Positions 35,517-43,783 of a stretch of DNA of 60,332 bases are shown here, one piece after another. How positions within the stretch are numbered: position 1 is the stretch's first letter; each line of letters begins with the position of its first letter. The stretch covers positions 1 through 60,332 of the forward strand of contig CAYVRW010000003.1 in assembly GCA_964453575.1 (NCBI GenBank). Direction: 5' to 3'. The stretch is from JABDBK01 sp964453575 (GTDB lineage Bacteria > Pseudomonadota > Gammaproteobacteria > DSM-16500). A program made the translations under genes and the position numbers. The notes under the pieces were generated by a model that worked only from the letters and a program-made list of their open reading frames with translations, was not told where the DNA came from and ran no database searches.

Positions 35517-36608
35517 ATGACGTATGATGCACTTATCATAGGCGCAGGACCTGCAGGTGCGACAACCGCTTTACTGCTAGCTCAAGCTGGCTGGTCTGTC
35601 GCTATCGTTGAAAAAAAAGTATTTCCACGTCGTAAAGTTTGCGGCGAATTTATTTCAGCGACCAGCTTACCTCTTCTACACAAACTTGGGATAGCAGAAC
35701 TTTATCTTGCAGAAGGCGGCCCGCCAGTAACCCAAGTCGGTTTATTCGTGGGTGATACGATACTCACATCTGCCATGCCTTCTACAGGTAAATGGGGACG
35801 AGCTTTTGGCCGCGAACATCTTGATACCGCTCTTCTTAATCAAGCTGTCAAAGCTGGAGCCAAATTGTTACAACCTCATGATGTGAAAAAAGTTTCAGCA
35901 CGCCTTATTATTAGAGCAGACGGGTCATGGGAAGGAAACATTAAACAAAAACATAAACCTTCTGATCTTTTGGCATTTAAAGCGCATTTCACGAATACTG
36001 AGCTTGCTGCTGATTTAATGCCGTTATTAGCATTTCCTGGAGGATATGGCGGTCTTGTGCATACCGATCATGGAAAAGTTACGCTTTCTTGCTGCATTCG
36101 TCGTGATAGATTGCAAAAAATCAGGCAAATTTACGCTGGACTACAGGCCGGTGAAGCCGTTTTACAACATATCATGGCCAATTGTCTTGGTGCTCGAAAC
36201 GTTCTTTTGCATGCCAAACGTGAGGGAAGCTGGCTTTCGGCAGGACCCATTCGACCAGGCATTCGGCCGCGTTATGCCGACGGTGTTTTTTATGTAGGAA
36301 ATAGAGCTGGCGAAGCACATCCTATCGTCGCTGAAGGCATCAGCATGGCCATGCAATCTGCATGGTTACTTTCCCAATTATTAATTAATCAAAAAGATGT
36401 GGCGGAAGTAGGAAAAAATTATAGCAAACAATGGAAGACGCATTTTGCAAAACGTATTTATGCAGCAGCATGCTTTGCCCAACTTGCGGTACGGCCGTGG
36501 ACAGCATCGATACTATTACCTTTATTGAAATGCTTTCCAGGCATTTTAACTTTTGGGGCTAGGTTAAGCGGCAAGATTCATGCCATTAATGCCAATTTGC
36601 ATTCGTAA
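35517..36608 (+). CDS. FAD-dependent oxidoreductase of the type III PKS-associated kind
   Basis: 363 residues with the FAD motif IIGAGPAGATTALLL (7-21), a VCGEFIS block at 41-47, then the subfamily marks SDLLAFKAHF, LLAFPGGYGGLVHTDHGK, LSCCIRRD and VGNRAGEAHPIVAEGISMAMQ. These are what I know from flavoproteins sitting next to chalcone-synthase-like PKS and methyltransferase genes. It would oxidise or hydroxylate the polyketide. Here the PKS and methyltransferase are on the other strand, beyond a metalloprotease-like gene. It follows dapE by ten bases and may be expressed from the dap promoter. Confidence 0.75.
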   Translation: MTYDALIIGAGPAGATTALLLAQAGWSVAIVEKKVFPRRKVCGEFISATSLPLLHKLGIAELYLAEGGPPVTQVGLFVGDTILTSAMPSTGKWGRAFGREHLDTALLNQAVKAGAKLLQPHDVKKVSARLIIRADGSWEGNIKQKHKPSDLLAFKAHFTNTELAADLMPLLAFPGGYGGLVHTDHGKVTLSCCIRRDRLQKIRQIYAGLQAGEAVLQHIMANCLGARNVLLHAKREGSWLSAGPIRPGIRPRYADGVFYVGNRAGEAHPIVAEGISMAMQSAWLLSQLLINQKDVAEVGKNYSKQWKTHFAKRIYAAACFAQLAVRPWTASILLPLLKCFPGILTFGARLSGKIHAINANLHS

Positions 36609-36740
36609 CATAATGAATCTACTACATTATACAAATATTGTATAAAAAATGCATGATAAATAATTGCGCTTTATGAGCATATATTATACAATTCAGAACA
36701 ATTATTAACCCTTATGTTTAAGACCACCAGGTAACTGCTA

Positions 36741-38270
36741 ATGCCAAATCCAATTGACGATTTATTTCCTGATCTTGATAGGCATCATCCGGATTGTTCC
36801 GATGTAACCGATGCAGAATTGTCCAACGCGATTCTTAGCCATTGGCCGATTAAGGAAGGTGTGTCAACTATTCCATACAGTTTGTCTGAGACTCCTTTCT
36901 GGGCCTCCCTGGTATTTCCCATGTCAGTAAGCTCTTATTTACCTGAAAAAGTTACTCTCGACACGAAGAAACTTATGAAGGAAAGAATACGCTTTGGCTT
37001 TGATAAATGGACAAATGCAAGTAATGGTACTCTACAATTCGTAGAAGATAACAATATTAATCCATATTCTCCTGGTATATTTTTTTATGTCGGAGGAAGT
37101 GAACAGCATTTTAAAGAAACTTCAGATAATACTAAGGGAGCATTTACGGTACGGAGACTTGGATTTGATGGCAAATTTATTCAGTCCTATATTTTTTTTC
37201 CCAATGACCAGTGGTTTTGGAATACTTCCCAAATAGAGGATAACGATCCTGCTTGGACAATAAATACGCCTGAACATGAACAAGGACATGCTTTAGGTTT
37301 TAATCATTTACATGAGTATGCAGACATACAAAGTAAATTACAAAATACACCCGATGGCGTGTATTGCTCTGTCATGCCATACCCCGATTTAATTTCAACA
37401 TACAATAGTATGTGTCAAACCCATTGCGAACCAAACTATGCCGTATATCCTGCTGCATTAGATTCACGAATGATACAGCTCACTCATCATCTTTCTATAA
37501 ATTATTTTGCGAAAGAAATGATAATTTCATATGGAATCAATTTTGTAGATGCGTTTTTTATACCTATTTTCATCATAGGCTCTTATAATATCACAGCCTC
37601 ATTTGTTTCAAATCTTACACCGTATCGAAATAAAAACATTATACCCGAAAAAATAGCTTATTTTATTGCAGATAGCGGATTAACATCTGGATTAATATAC
37701 CTCAACTTTCCTATGTGGGTACCCGGTTTGTATGTGGCAACTTCATTGACAAAATTTATTCCTGAAAAATATTATGATAAAATGCCTACCCCAGCTAAAA
37801 AATTATTAATAAGTCATTATAATTTCTATACCTTGTTTACCTCTATAGCATATATTCAAAATTACAGTTTTTTTGCCATTTTACTTACTGCAGGATTATC
37901 ATCAGGAGCGATACGACTAGGAGTATGGCTAACGAATGGAAGTCACAATATTATCGGCAAAAAGTTAGCGGCTATTTGCAATAAAATTCCTCAAGCAATA
38001 ACTTCACGTAATCAAAAAGCATCACAACAAGAGCAAAGAGATGTAAATTCACCAGAGGAAAAATCAATAAATGTCACAGAAAATAAACCTGAAGAACCTG
38101 ATTTGATTAATTCCGGCAGATGCACATTATTTCACTCAAAACCATCCCGTCCTACACCAACCTGTGGACGATTAATGAATTGGCTATGTAGAAAAACATA
38201 TCAGCCAGTAGTTGCGGATAATGATATAGAAAATAACGTCAAGTCCTTGTCCTTAGCAACCTATACTTAA
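36741..38270 (+). CDS. Metzincin-like zinc protease domain fused to a membrane domain
   Basis: 509 residues without signal peptide. Residues 35-250 look like an M10-type metzincin: the zinc motif HEQGHALGFNH (H179, H183, H189; Glu180 catalytic), a Met-turn SVMPY (210-214) and a serralysin-like ALDSRMIQ helix. Residues 255-415 contain about four hydrophobic helices, and the last 90 residues are polar and basic with paired cysteines. No calcium-binding GGxGxD repeats or prodomain cysteine switch were seen. This layout is unlike secreted metzincins, and suggests an effector that acts on a host membrane. Its 3' end overlaps the PKS gene by 18 bases. Confidence 0.65.
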   Translation: MPNPIDDLFPDLDRHHPDCSDVTDAELSNAILSHWPIKEGVSTIPYSLSETPFWASLVFPMSVSSYLPEKVTLDTKKLMKERIRFGFDKWTNASNGTLQFVEDNNINPYSPGIFFYVGGSEQHFKETSDNTKGAFTVRRLGFDGKFIQSYIFFPNDQWFWNTSQIEDNDPAWTINTPEHEQGHALGFNHLHEYADIQSKLQNTPDGVYCSVMPYPDLISTYNSMCQTHCEPNYAVYPAALDSRMIQLTHHLSINYFAKEMIISYGINFVDAFFIPIFIIGSYNITASFVSNLTPYRNKNIIPEKIAYFIADSGLTSGLIYLNFPMWVPGLYVATSLTKFIPEKYYDKMPTPAKKLLISHYNFYTLFTSIAYIQNYSFFAILLTAGLSSGAIRLGVWLTNGSHNIIGKKLAAICNKIPQAITSRNQKASQQEQRDVNSPEEKSINVTENKPEEPDLINSGRCTLFHSKPSRPTPTCGRLMNWLCRKTYQPVVADNDIENNVKSLSLATYT

Positions 38271-39356
38271 CATCATCGCTTCAATCGTTAACCCTGGGCC
38301 AAATGCGCAGCTAAAAATAGTTTTATCATGATCTTGCTCAAATACAGCATCCCATATTTTCTTAAGCACAAATAAAACAGTTGGTGATGACATATTTCCA
38401 TAATTTCTTAATACATCGTAGGCATATTTATTATCTTCCGCAGTGATATTTAACGCTGCTTCACATGCCTCGAGTATCTTTACACCTCCTGGATGTATGG
38501 CATAAAAATCAATATCGGATAAGTTCCATTCTGTTTGCTGTAATAACACTTTCGTGAAATCAGCAATACCTGATTGAATGGCTTGCGGCACATAAGTACT
38601 CAAATCAATATCAAAACCAAAATCGGCAATACGCCAAGCCATTTCCTGACTTGTTTGCGGCAATATATCGCAATGAAATGAATTAATGCTAAAACATTTT
38701 TTGTGATTAGGTGTCGCTTCAATGATAACAGCCGCCGCCCCATCGGCAAAAATGGCATTTGAAATAAGATTGGTTGTCGTGAATTCTTTCTGAAAATGAA
38801 TAGAACATAATTCTACACATACCAACAATACTTTTGCATTTGGATCGGCTTTGCAAATGGATTCTGCCACTTTCAACCCATTGAATGCGCCGTAACAACC
38901 CATAAAATTAATAGTAGTGCGTTTAACATGAGTATTAAGAGAGAATTCTCGAACTATATCAATATCAATGCCAGGTGCATACATACCAGTACAGCTTACT
39001 GTAATAAGATGTGTTATTTCATCTTTAGAAACATCAGTCGATGCTGCAAAACACTGCTTGATGGCTTCCACTGCTACTGGTAATGCATTATCTTTGTAGA
39101 ATTTCATTCTCGCCCCAGTGGATGGAAAAATATCCTCAGGGTTATTTGGAAAAAATTCAAAACTTCCAAGTTTTTTACAATAATCACTTAAGACACTGTG
39201 TCTATAGTGTATACCCGATGCTTTATAGATAGCTTTTAATAGTCGTCTCTCTGCAGGTTTTAAATGCAATGCATCGGATACGAGTTCAGCCGAATCAAGT
39301 TGTGTATTCCTAAACGGAGGATTTGCAATGCCTATAGCAGTAATAGCTGTGCTCAT
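38253..39356 (-). CDS. Type III polyketide synthase (chalcone-synthase-like)
   Basis: 367 residues from 39356, a start that overlaps the methyltransferase stop in ATGA; the 15-codon longer frame lies inside the methyltransferase gene. The full Cys-His-Asn triad is visible: C154 in FMGCYGAFNG, H288 in YAIHPGGVK, N321 in YGNMSSPTVLF. The enzyme condenses an acyl starter with malonyl-CoA into alkylpyrones or alkylresorcinols. Methyltransferase and FAD oxidoreductase lie close by. The product cannot be read from the sequence. Confidence 0.9.
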   Translation of the reverse strand: MSTAITAIGIANPPFRNTQLDSAELVSDALHLKPAERRLLKAIYKASGIHYRHSVLSDYCKKLGSFEFFPNNPEDIFPSTGARMKFYKDNALPVAVEAIKQCFAASTDVSKDEITHLITVSCTGMYAPGIDIDIVREFSLNTHVKRTTINFMGCYGAFNGLKVAESICKADPNAKVLLVCVELCSIHFQKEFTTTNLISNAIFADGAAAVIIEATPNHKKCFSINSFHCDILPQTSQEMAWRIADFGFDIDLSTYVPQAIQSGIADFTKVLLQQTEWNLSDIDFYAIHPGGVKILEACEAALNITAEDNKYAYDVLRNYGNMSSPTVLFVLKKIWDAVFEQDHDKTIFSCAFGPGLTIEAMMLSIGC

Positions 39357-40039
39357 GGTGCCCTCAATAAAATTACTTGCCAACGAAATGGAAAACACCA
39401 TCTTATTTCATAATGCGATATCCCTGCTTTTTGCAATAATAATCGCCATTCCGCACGGGTAAATCCTCTTCGGATAGAAATAAGCCCATCATGCGTAATC
39501 AGTCTGTTTCTAAAAAGCCATGGACTGATAAGAGCATATAAATAATAAGCGATGCGATGTCGATGTAAATCATTAATAATAACAGCACGACGCACGCCTT
39601 TTAGCAAGTCTTGCATAAACACTACCAACTCTTCATCATTTAAATGATGACATACCATCGTTGCTAAAATAATATCAAAACCACTCTCAGATAGTTGAGG
39701 TCTAAGTTGGGTTTGTAAATGGAATGAAATGTTATTATTTTTCCATGCCAAACACTCTTGTTGCGCAAGATGAATGGCCTCAGATGAAATATCGGTGCCC
39801 GTTAACTGCATTCGAGGAAAATATTTATTTAAATGTAATAAAAATAAACCTCCCCCACAACCGATGTCCAATAAGGTAGATGCACCGGAAAATTTTTTAA
39901 GAAGTTTGACGGTAGAATGAAAAAAACCAAAAACCTTATTCACTCGGAACAACATTTTCATACAATGAACGTATTCATCTGCTGTGTAATAATCCGAGCC
40001 TAGGTCTAGAAGTTCTTTTTCCTTAGAACGATAGCGCAA
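39353..40039 (-). CDS. Class I SAM-dependent methyltransferase, PKS partner
   Basis: 228 residues. The SAM-binding motif LLDIGCGGGLFLLHL is at 56-70, with the acidic D in LTGTDIS (motif II) and ILATMVCHHLNDEEL at motif III/IV. The C-terminal half carries hydrophobic stretches (YYLYALISPWLF) that may hold a lipid substrate. Its stop overlaps the PKS start in ATGA, so the two are coupled: it most likely methylates the polyketide product. First gene of the pair, transcribed away from the tRNA gene. Confidence 0.8.
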   Translation of the reverse strand: MRYRSKEKELLDLGSDYYTADEYVHCMKMLFRVNKVFGFFHSTVKLLKKFSGASTLLDIGCGGGLFLLHLNKYFPRMQLTGTDISSEAIHLAQQECLAWKNNNISFHLQTQLRPQLSESGFDIILATMVCHHLNDEELVVFMQDLLKGVRRAVIINDLHRHRIAYYLYALISPWLFRNRLITHDGLISIRRGFTRAEWRLLLQKAGISHYEIRWCFPFRWQVILLRAP

Positions 40040-40184
40040 GATAAATCCCTATCTATTATCTATAAATAGTAGAGCTTATATGACTTAAGGAATCATAATC
40101 AAGGAAATATTTTTGCAAAAAAATTGGCCAAACAAAAGGATTGCGTCCTAAGGCATTCTGGTTTAATCTTACGCTCCCACATGA

Positions 40185-40276
40185 GGAGAGATGTCCGAGC
40201 GGTTTAAGGAGCACGCCTGGAAAGTGTGTGTACGCTTAACGGCGTACCGAGGGTTCGAATCCCTCTCTCTCCGCCA
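40185..40276 (+). tRNA. tRNA-Ser (GGA anticodon)
   Basis: 92 nt including encoded CCA. The acceptor stem GGAGAGA pairs with TCTCTCC, the anticodon loop reads CTGGAAAG with GGA, a long class II variable arm (gtacgc/gcgtac) follows, and the T arm is gaggg-ttcgaat-ccctc. It lies alone between the methyltransferase and the next hypothetical gene. Confidence 0.97.
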
Positions 40277-40443
40277 TCGAAAACGCACTGGATAAAAACT
40301 TTTTTCCCGGATGAATCAGAAGCTAATACTGCTTTTAACTCGATTATAACTCATTGATTAATAATATTTCTTATATCTTAAGGTTTTGTTAATCTTACTT
40401 CTGTATAATATTTAATCTGATTAATCAAGCACGGTAATGAATT

Positions 40444-41526
40444 ATGCCACGAAACGAATCTGAAACAGAATTAGCAGATTTCACGCCCCCAAAACCACCT
40501 GAGCAATCTCCCGAAGAAAAAGAGAGGGAAATTACAGAATCTATTGTAAAAAAATGTGACATAACTAAAACAAAATTAATGCTGGAACAACTTCAGGCAG
40601 CTTATGCAGATGCCTGCTCCACATTAGAAAAATTACGCGACTTTTATGATCCACAAATAATGGCCTTGGCTCTAAAAGAATTAAATCAGATACATCAACA
40701 AACCACAGAACTTGCTATGGCTTATTCTTCAAAAAACCTTAGTCCCGACCAACAAAAAAATTTATTAGAATCATTATCTAACTCTTATAAATCGTTTATT
40801 CAACCCCACAACATTAATTTGCTTTATACAGAGGCAAGAACACTACTGCAACAGTGTGGCAAAAAACATTGCCGCCAAACGAAAGAAGCACCGGAGCATA
40901 GAGAAGAACTTGAAGCTATTTATAAACCCGTTAACGATGCCAAGTCGGAATTGAATGAATCGGAAGCCAACGACATTATAGAAAAAATTAAATCCTTTAT
41001 TGCTCAACAAAAAAAGAATTTAGAAATGCCTTATCCAGATCAATATCATAGGAGTCGGATGGATTGTTTAATTGAAAAAGTACTCGATGACTTAGGAAAA
41101 AAACTAAATCAAGAGGAAATGAAGGAAACTTTTAAAAGTTACTGCTTATTTCCTAGTAAGCAACAAAGATTTTTTTGTGGCGGCCCTCACTATGAAATCC
41201 TTGCTTTACGCATACACACGATAAAAAATATCATTGGCTTAATTGATCAATTAGCCATTACTACCAAAGATGAATCTCGGCGAGATAAAGGCTTTGCAAC
41301 GTTATTGGACAAGCTAGACAAAGAGACTTATGCACGGACGCAAGACCTATCTATTTTGCCAAATTTAGAAAAAAAATTAACCATAGAATTAAACCGCGCA
41401 AAAAACATTGCTGAAATCAAACCGGTTTCGAAATCCTGGTTTAGTTTTCTCTCCCCGAAAAAAGAAAATCCGCAGGCTGACAAACCTGTCGCTTTTCACT
41501 TTGGTCCATCGAATCCGATTAGCTAA
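40444..41526 (+). CDS. Coiled-coil hypothetical protein, possible effector
   Basis: 360 residues, no signal peptide or membrane segment, no family recognised. The start is acidic and Pro-rich (DFTPPKPPEQSPEEKERE), the rest almost entirely helical and charged (TKLMLEQLQAAYADACSTLE, LNEKANDI-like NESEANDIIEKIKSF). The tail has a Ser/Trp/Phe segment (SWFSFLSPKKE) before AFHFGPSNPIS. The last 12 codons lie in the left 121-bp direct repeat, and a copy of them, AFHFGPSNPVS, sits at 43338-43373 without a gene body. The original neighbour was therefore the 43366-43701 gene, now pushed away by AbiE. Confidence 0.6.
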   Translation: MPRNESETELADFTPPKPPEQSPEEKEREITESIVKKCDITKTKLMLEQLQAAYADACSTLEKLRDFYDPQIMALALKELNQIHQQTTELAMAYSSKNLSPDQQKNLLESLSNSYKSFIQPHNINLLYTEARTLLQQCGKKHCRQTKEAPEHREELEAIYKPVNDAKSELNESEANDIIEKIKSFIAQQKKNLEMPYPDQYHRSRMDCLIEKVLDDLGKKLNQEEMKETFKSYCLFPSKQQRFFCGGPHYEILALRIHTIKNIIGLIDQLAITTKDESRRDKGFATLLDKLDKETYARTQDLSILPNLEKKLTIELNRAKNIAEIKPVSKSWFSFLSPKKENPQADKPVAFHFGPSNPIS

Positions 41527-41611
41527 ATGCAAACACCAGCAAAAATACAAAAGCTATAATTGCCGTAAGCCCATGACCAATGGCCATCCATTTGGGTACG
41601 GAGTTGCCGGT
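41491..41611. repeat. Left direct repeat flanking the AbiE island (121 bp)
   Basis: 121 bases, about 89% identical (about 13 mismatches by hand count) to 43338-43458. It contains the end of the 40444-41526 gene and, on the other strand, a truncated copy of the last codons of the 43366-43701 gene (VPKWMAIGHG then the same LLVFAFS end). It ends exactly at the AbiEii stop codon. Confidence 0.85.
41525..41611 (-). pseudogene. Truncated copy of the 4-TM membrane protein gene
   Basis: The reverse strand reads TGNSVPKWMAIGHG and on to the same AFVFLLVFAFS end and stop as the intact gene at 43366-43701. Only about the last 30 codons remain. Differences from the intact copy are mostly third-position synonymous changes, with V-to-I and L-to-M, so this fragment diverged while still part of a working gene. 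Confidence 0.7.
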
Positions 41612-42397
41612 CTATGGTAACTTGTTAATCACGTTTTCTACCACGAATTGATAGGCTTCTTCAAAATGCCAGTTCAATTCTATGGGCAGCAATGCGCTCA
41701 TATCAAATTGAAAATGAGGATGATTCTTTTTTAACGCCAAATTTTTAAAAAAATCATTTCCTCGGATATTAGTATTATCGTTCATACAATATTTAGAGAA
41801 AATTTCAAAAACTTTGTTTAAATCAATCAAATTTTCTTTCACTACATACCAAATATCAAATAAATCTCGACCCTTTCGGCGTTGATATAGCGCGCGCAAT
41901 TTACTTGCCATCAATTCATCAATTTCATAAGTAATAATATCAGCAGAACCATTAAACCATTCAGATTGCACATCAAACTTCTCTAAACGTAAAGGTAATA
42001 TCTGAAAATGCTCAGTAGTGTTGATTTCAATTTTGAGCTTGGCGGGTAATTTATTAATAGATTCGTATTTATAAATTAGTTTTGCGCCTCGTTCAGTAAT
42101 TTTCCATTTTGGATCGCCGAGCCATGGTTTGAAAAGCTCTCGGATTGTATCGATAGCTTTTCCAATCGGCTCGTGTCTTTTTTGCACGAAATCAATATCT
42201 TCGCTATATCTTGCTGGTGGCTTTAGAAATAATTTATTTAACGCGGTACCACCACGAAATACAAGTGCATCTTTTATATAAGGCTCATTGTATAAATCAA
42301 CTAAAGCTCTGCTGATTACTAAATCATGTTCTATCTGCGGAAGTGTCCGCCACTTCACAAAGCTGCCCCATTGTTCAATAAAATTTTCTGGAATCAT
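41612..42397 (-). CDS. abiEii: AbiEii/AbiGii-family nucleotidyltransferase toxin
   Basis: 261 residues. The polymerase-beta-like active site is clear: FRGGTALNKLFLKPPARYSEDIDF, with the GG-T and SEDIDF aspartates. Further conserved points are the KxxINTTEHF strand and ELMASKLRALYQRRKGRDLFDIWY, a family mark. Members are type IV toxin-antitoxin toxins that add nucleotides to tRNA or similar targets. The stop abuts the 121-bp repeat; the start overlaps the antitoxin gene by four bases. Confidence 0.9.
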   Translation of the reverse strand: MIPENFIEQWGSFVKWRTLPQIEHDLVISRALVDLYNEPYIKDALVFRGGTALNKLFLKPPARYSEDIDFVQKRHEPIGKAIDTIRELFKPWLGDPKWKITERGAKLIYKYESINKLPAKLKIEINTTEHFQILPLRLEKFDVQSEWFNGSADIITYEIDELMASKLRALYQRRKGRDLFDIWYVVKENLIDLNKVFEIFSKYCMNDNTNIRGNDFFKNLALKKNHPHFQFDMSALLPIELNWHFEEAYQFVVENVINKLP

Positions 42398-43197
42398 AAA
42401 TCACTTTCAAAATCAGTATTTTCAATAATTTTCCATTTTTTACATCGTGGATGGCCGATCTTAGATATTGCTGAAACAAGTGGTGTATAAGATTTCACAT
42501 GAGATGATACATATTCTGCAAGCGCTTCAGTGACAATTATTTTTATATCGTCATCCATTACATCAATTTTTTCTATCATGTAACCTAAACGCTGTAACTG
42601 GTGCCGTTCATTCAATGTTTCGGCCAGTTCTATAAGCTTATTTACATCAATACTTTCTACAAGTTCAGATAGCACAGTGGCGATATTATTTATTCCACCT
42701 GAATGTTTTGGATACCTCAGCAGATCAAGAGCTATTAACTCAGGTGTTGCAACTTTCAAATAACCAGTACTGACAACAAAATTTTTAAGTGGTAAATCCG
42801 TTAAGAATTTTTTGTAGATTAGCTTTATATAAACTCGACCAAATTTTAATGAATGCTTAATTCGTCTATTCGTGATAACTTGAAAAACCATAGGCTTTTG
42901 ATGAGCAGCGCCATAATATTCCGCAGCACTGAGTAATGCAACATAATATTGAGCACCAAGGTGCTTCATTATAATGGGAATCAAATCACCTGCTGGAATA
43001 GAGCCATATAATTTATACTCAGCAGGGACAATAACATATAGTCCACTGATCGGACTAATAAGCCTCCCGTCTCGTTTAAGTCGATATAATCCTGCTCTTG
43101 CAGCATCCTCTGAAAGACTCAAATCTTGCATGATTTCTTGAGAGGTGAAAGATCTCCTTCCAACTGATCGTAATTTTTCAAGATATTCAATAAACAT
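42394..43197 (-). CDS. abiEi: AbiEi-family antitoxin and autorepressor
   Basis: 267 residues, with a winged-helix N terminus (RSFTSQEIMQDLSLSEDAARAGLYRL) and the AbiEi middle (YVIVPAEYKLYGSIPAGDLIP, YYVALLSAAEYYGAAHQKP, FQVITNRRI). In known systems AbiEi represses the operon by binding two inverted repeats upstream; two such palindromes are present here at 43202-43238 and 43286-43322. First gene of the two, coupled to the toxin gene by a four-base overlap. Confidence 0.9.
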   Translation of the reverse strand: MFIEYLEKLRSVGRRSFTSQEIMQDLSLSEDAARAGLYRLKRDGRLISPISGLYVIVPAEYKLYGSIPAGDLIPIIMKHLGAQYYVALLSAAEYYGAAHQKPMVFQVITNRRIKHSLKFGRVYIKLIYKKFLTDLPLKNFVVSTGYLKVATPELIALDLLRYPKHSGGINNIATVLSELVESIDVNKLIELAETLNERHQLQRLGYMIEKIDVMDDDIKIIVTEALAEYVSSHVKSYTPLVSAISKIGHPRCKKWKIIENTDFESDL

Positions 43198-43201
43198 AAT
43201 A

Positions 43202-43238
43202 TGCCCTAAAAGTGATATTTTTCGTCACTTATAGGACA
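43202..43238. promoter_or_regulatory. AbiEi operator palindrome 1
   Basis: Arms of 15 bases, tgccctaaaagtgat (43202-43216) and gtcacttataggaca (43224-43238), pair with three mismatches around a 7-base spacer. It lies four bases before the abiEi start codon and is a diverged copy of palindrome 2. Confidence 0.75.
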
Positions 43239-43285
43239 TAATATAACTTAATTTTTCTCAAAATCAAAGGGGAATATAATTTTCA

Positions 43286-43322
43286 TGTCCTAAAAGTGAC
43301 ATTTTTCGTCACTTTTAGGACA
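43286..43322. promoter_or_regulatory. AbiEi operator palindrome 2
   Basis: Perfect 15-base arms, tgtcctaaaagtgac (43286-43300) and gtcacttttaggaca (43308-43322), around a 7-base spacer. The distance to palindrome 1 is 84 bases, eight helical turns. On the reverse strand both are followed by tattat-like boxes. Confidence 0.8.
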
Positions 43323-43337
43323 TAATATACCTATATT

Positions 43338-43458
43338 GCTTTTCACTTTGGTCCATCGAATCCGGTTAGCTAAATGCAAACACCAGCAAAAACACAAAAG
43401 CTATAATGGCAGTAAGCCCATGCCCAACGGCCAGCCATTTAGGTACAGGATGCCCGGT
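43338..43458. repeat. Right direct repeat flanking the AbiE island (121 bp)
   Basis: Counterpart of 41491-41611. It carries the intact end of the 43366-43701 gene and, in front, an orphan fragment encoding AFHFGPSNPVS and a stop, the displaced tail of the 40444 gene. The two stops overlap as ttagctaa. Confidence 0.85.
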
Positions 43459-43701
43459 GAGATCGCGATAAACCATTAAAAAACCGCCCATTGCTGCCAA
43501 TATAAAAAGAATAATACTTATGATTGGTGATGGATGATGAATAAATGCATACACGATTAACAATACAATACCTATTGCGGCAAGAGAACCATGGGTAAAG
43601 ACCACTGCTTTGGGAGTATTTTTATCGGCTAACACATAAGAAATTAACAACATCCCGAGTATAATTGCCAAAGAAAAACAAGCTATTGCTGTATATAACA
43701 T
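43366..43701 (-). CDS. Small four-helix inner-membrane protein, unknown
   Basis: 111 residues with four hydrophobic helices (about 3-24, 33-53, 60-77, 92-110), short loops, and His residues in FTHGSLAA and AVGHGLTA that mirror each other, so it may be two similar helix pairs. No family recognised. Its last 30 codons are duplicated at 41525-41611. Start at 43701 with ggagg upstream. Originally it would have stood tail to tail with the 40444 gene. Confidence 0.7.
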   Translation of the reverse strand: MLYTAIACFSLAIILGMLLISYVLADKNTPKAVVFTHGSLAAIGIVLLIVYAFIHHPSPIISIILFILAAMGGFLMVYRDLTGHPVPKWLAVGHGLTAIIAFVFLLVFAFS

Positions 43702-43783
43702 TCATTCTCCTCCATAAGATTTATATTCATTAATCCTTTTAAACATGCGCCAACATAATTGTTGACGCATATTCTAGGTATTT

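Noticed and set aside
36609..36740. Gene remnant between the FAD oxidoreductase and metzincin genes
   Set aside because: AT-rich with no coding frame or similarity to the PKS or methyltransferase that I could see.
40185..40276. tRNA-Ser as an attachment site for the AbiE island
   Set aside because: The repeats flanking AbiE lie 1.2 kb away and do not contain tRNA sequence; no integrase is present.
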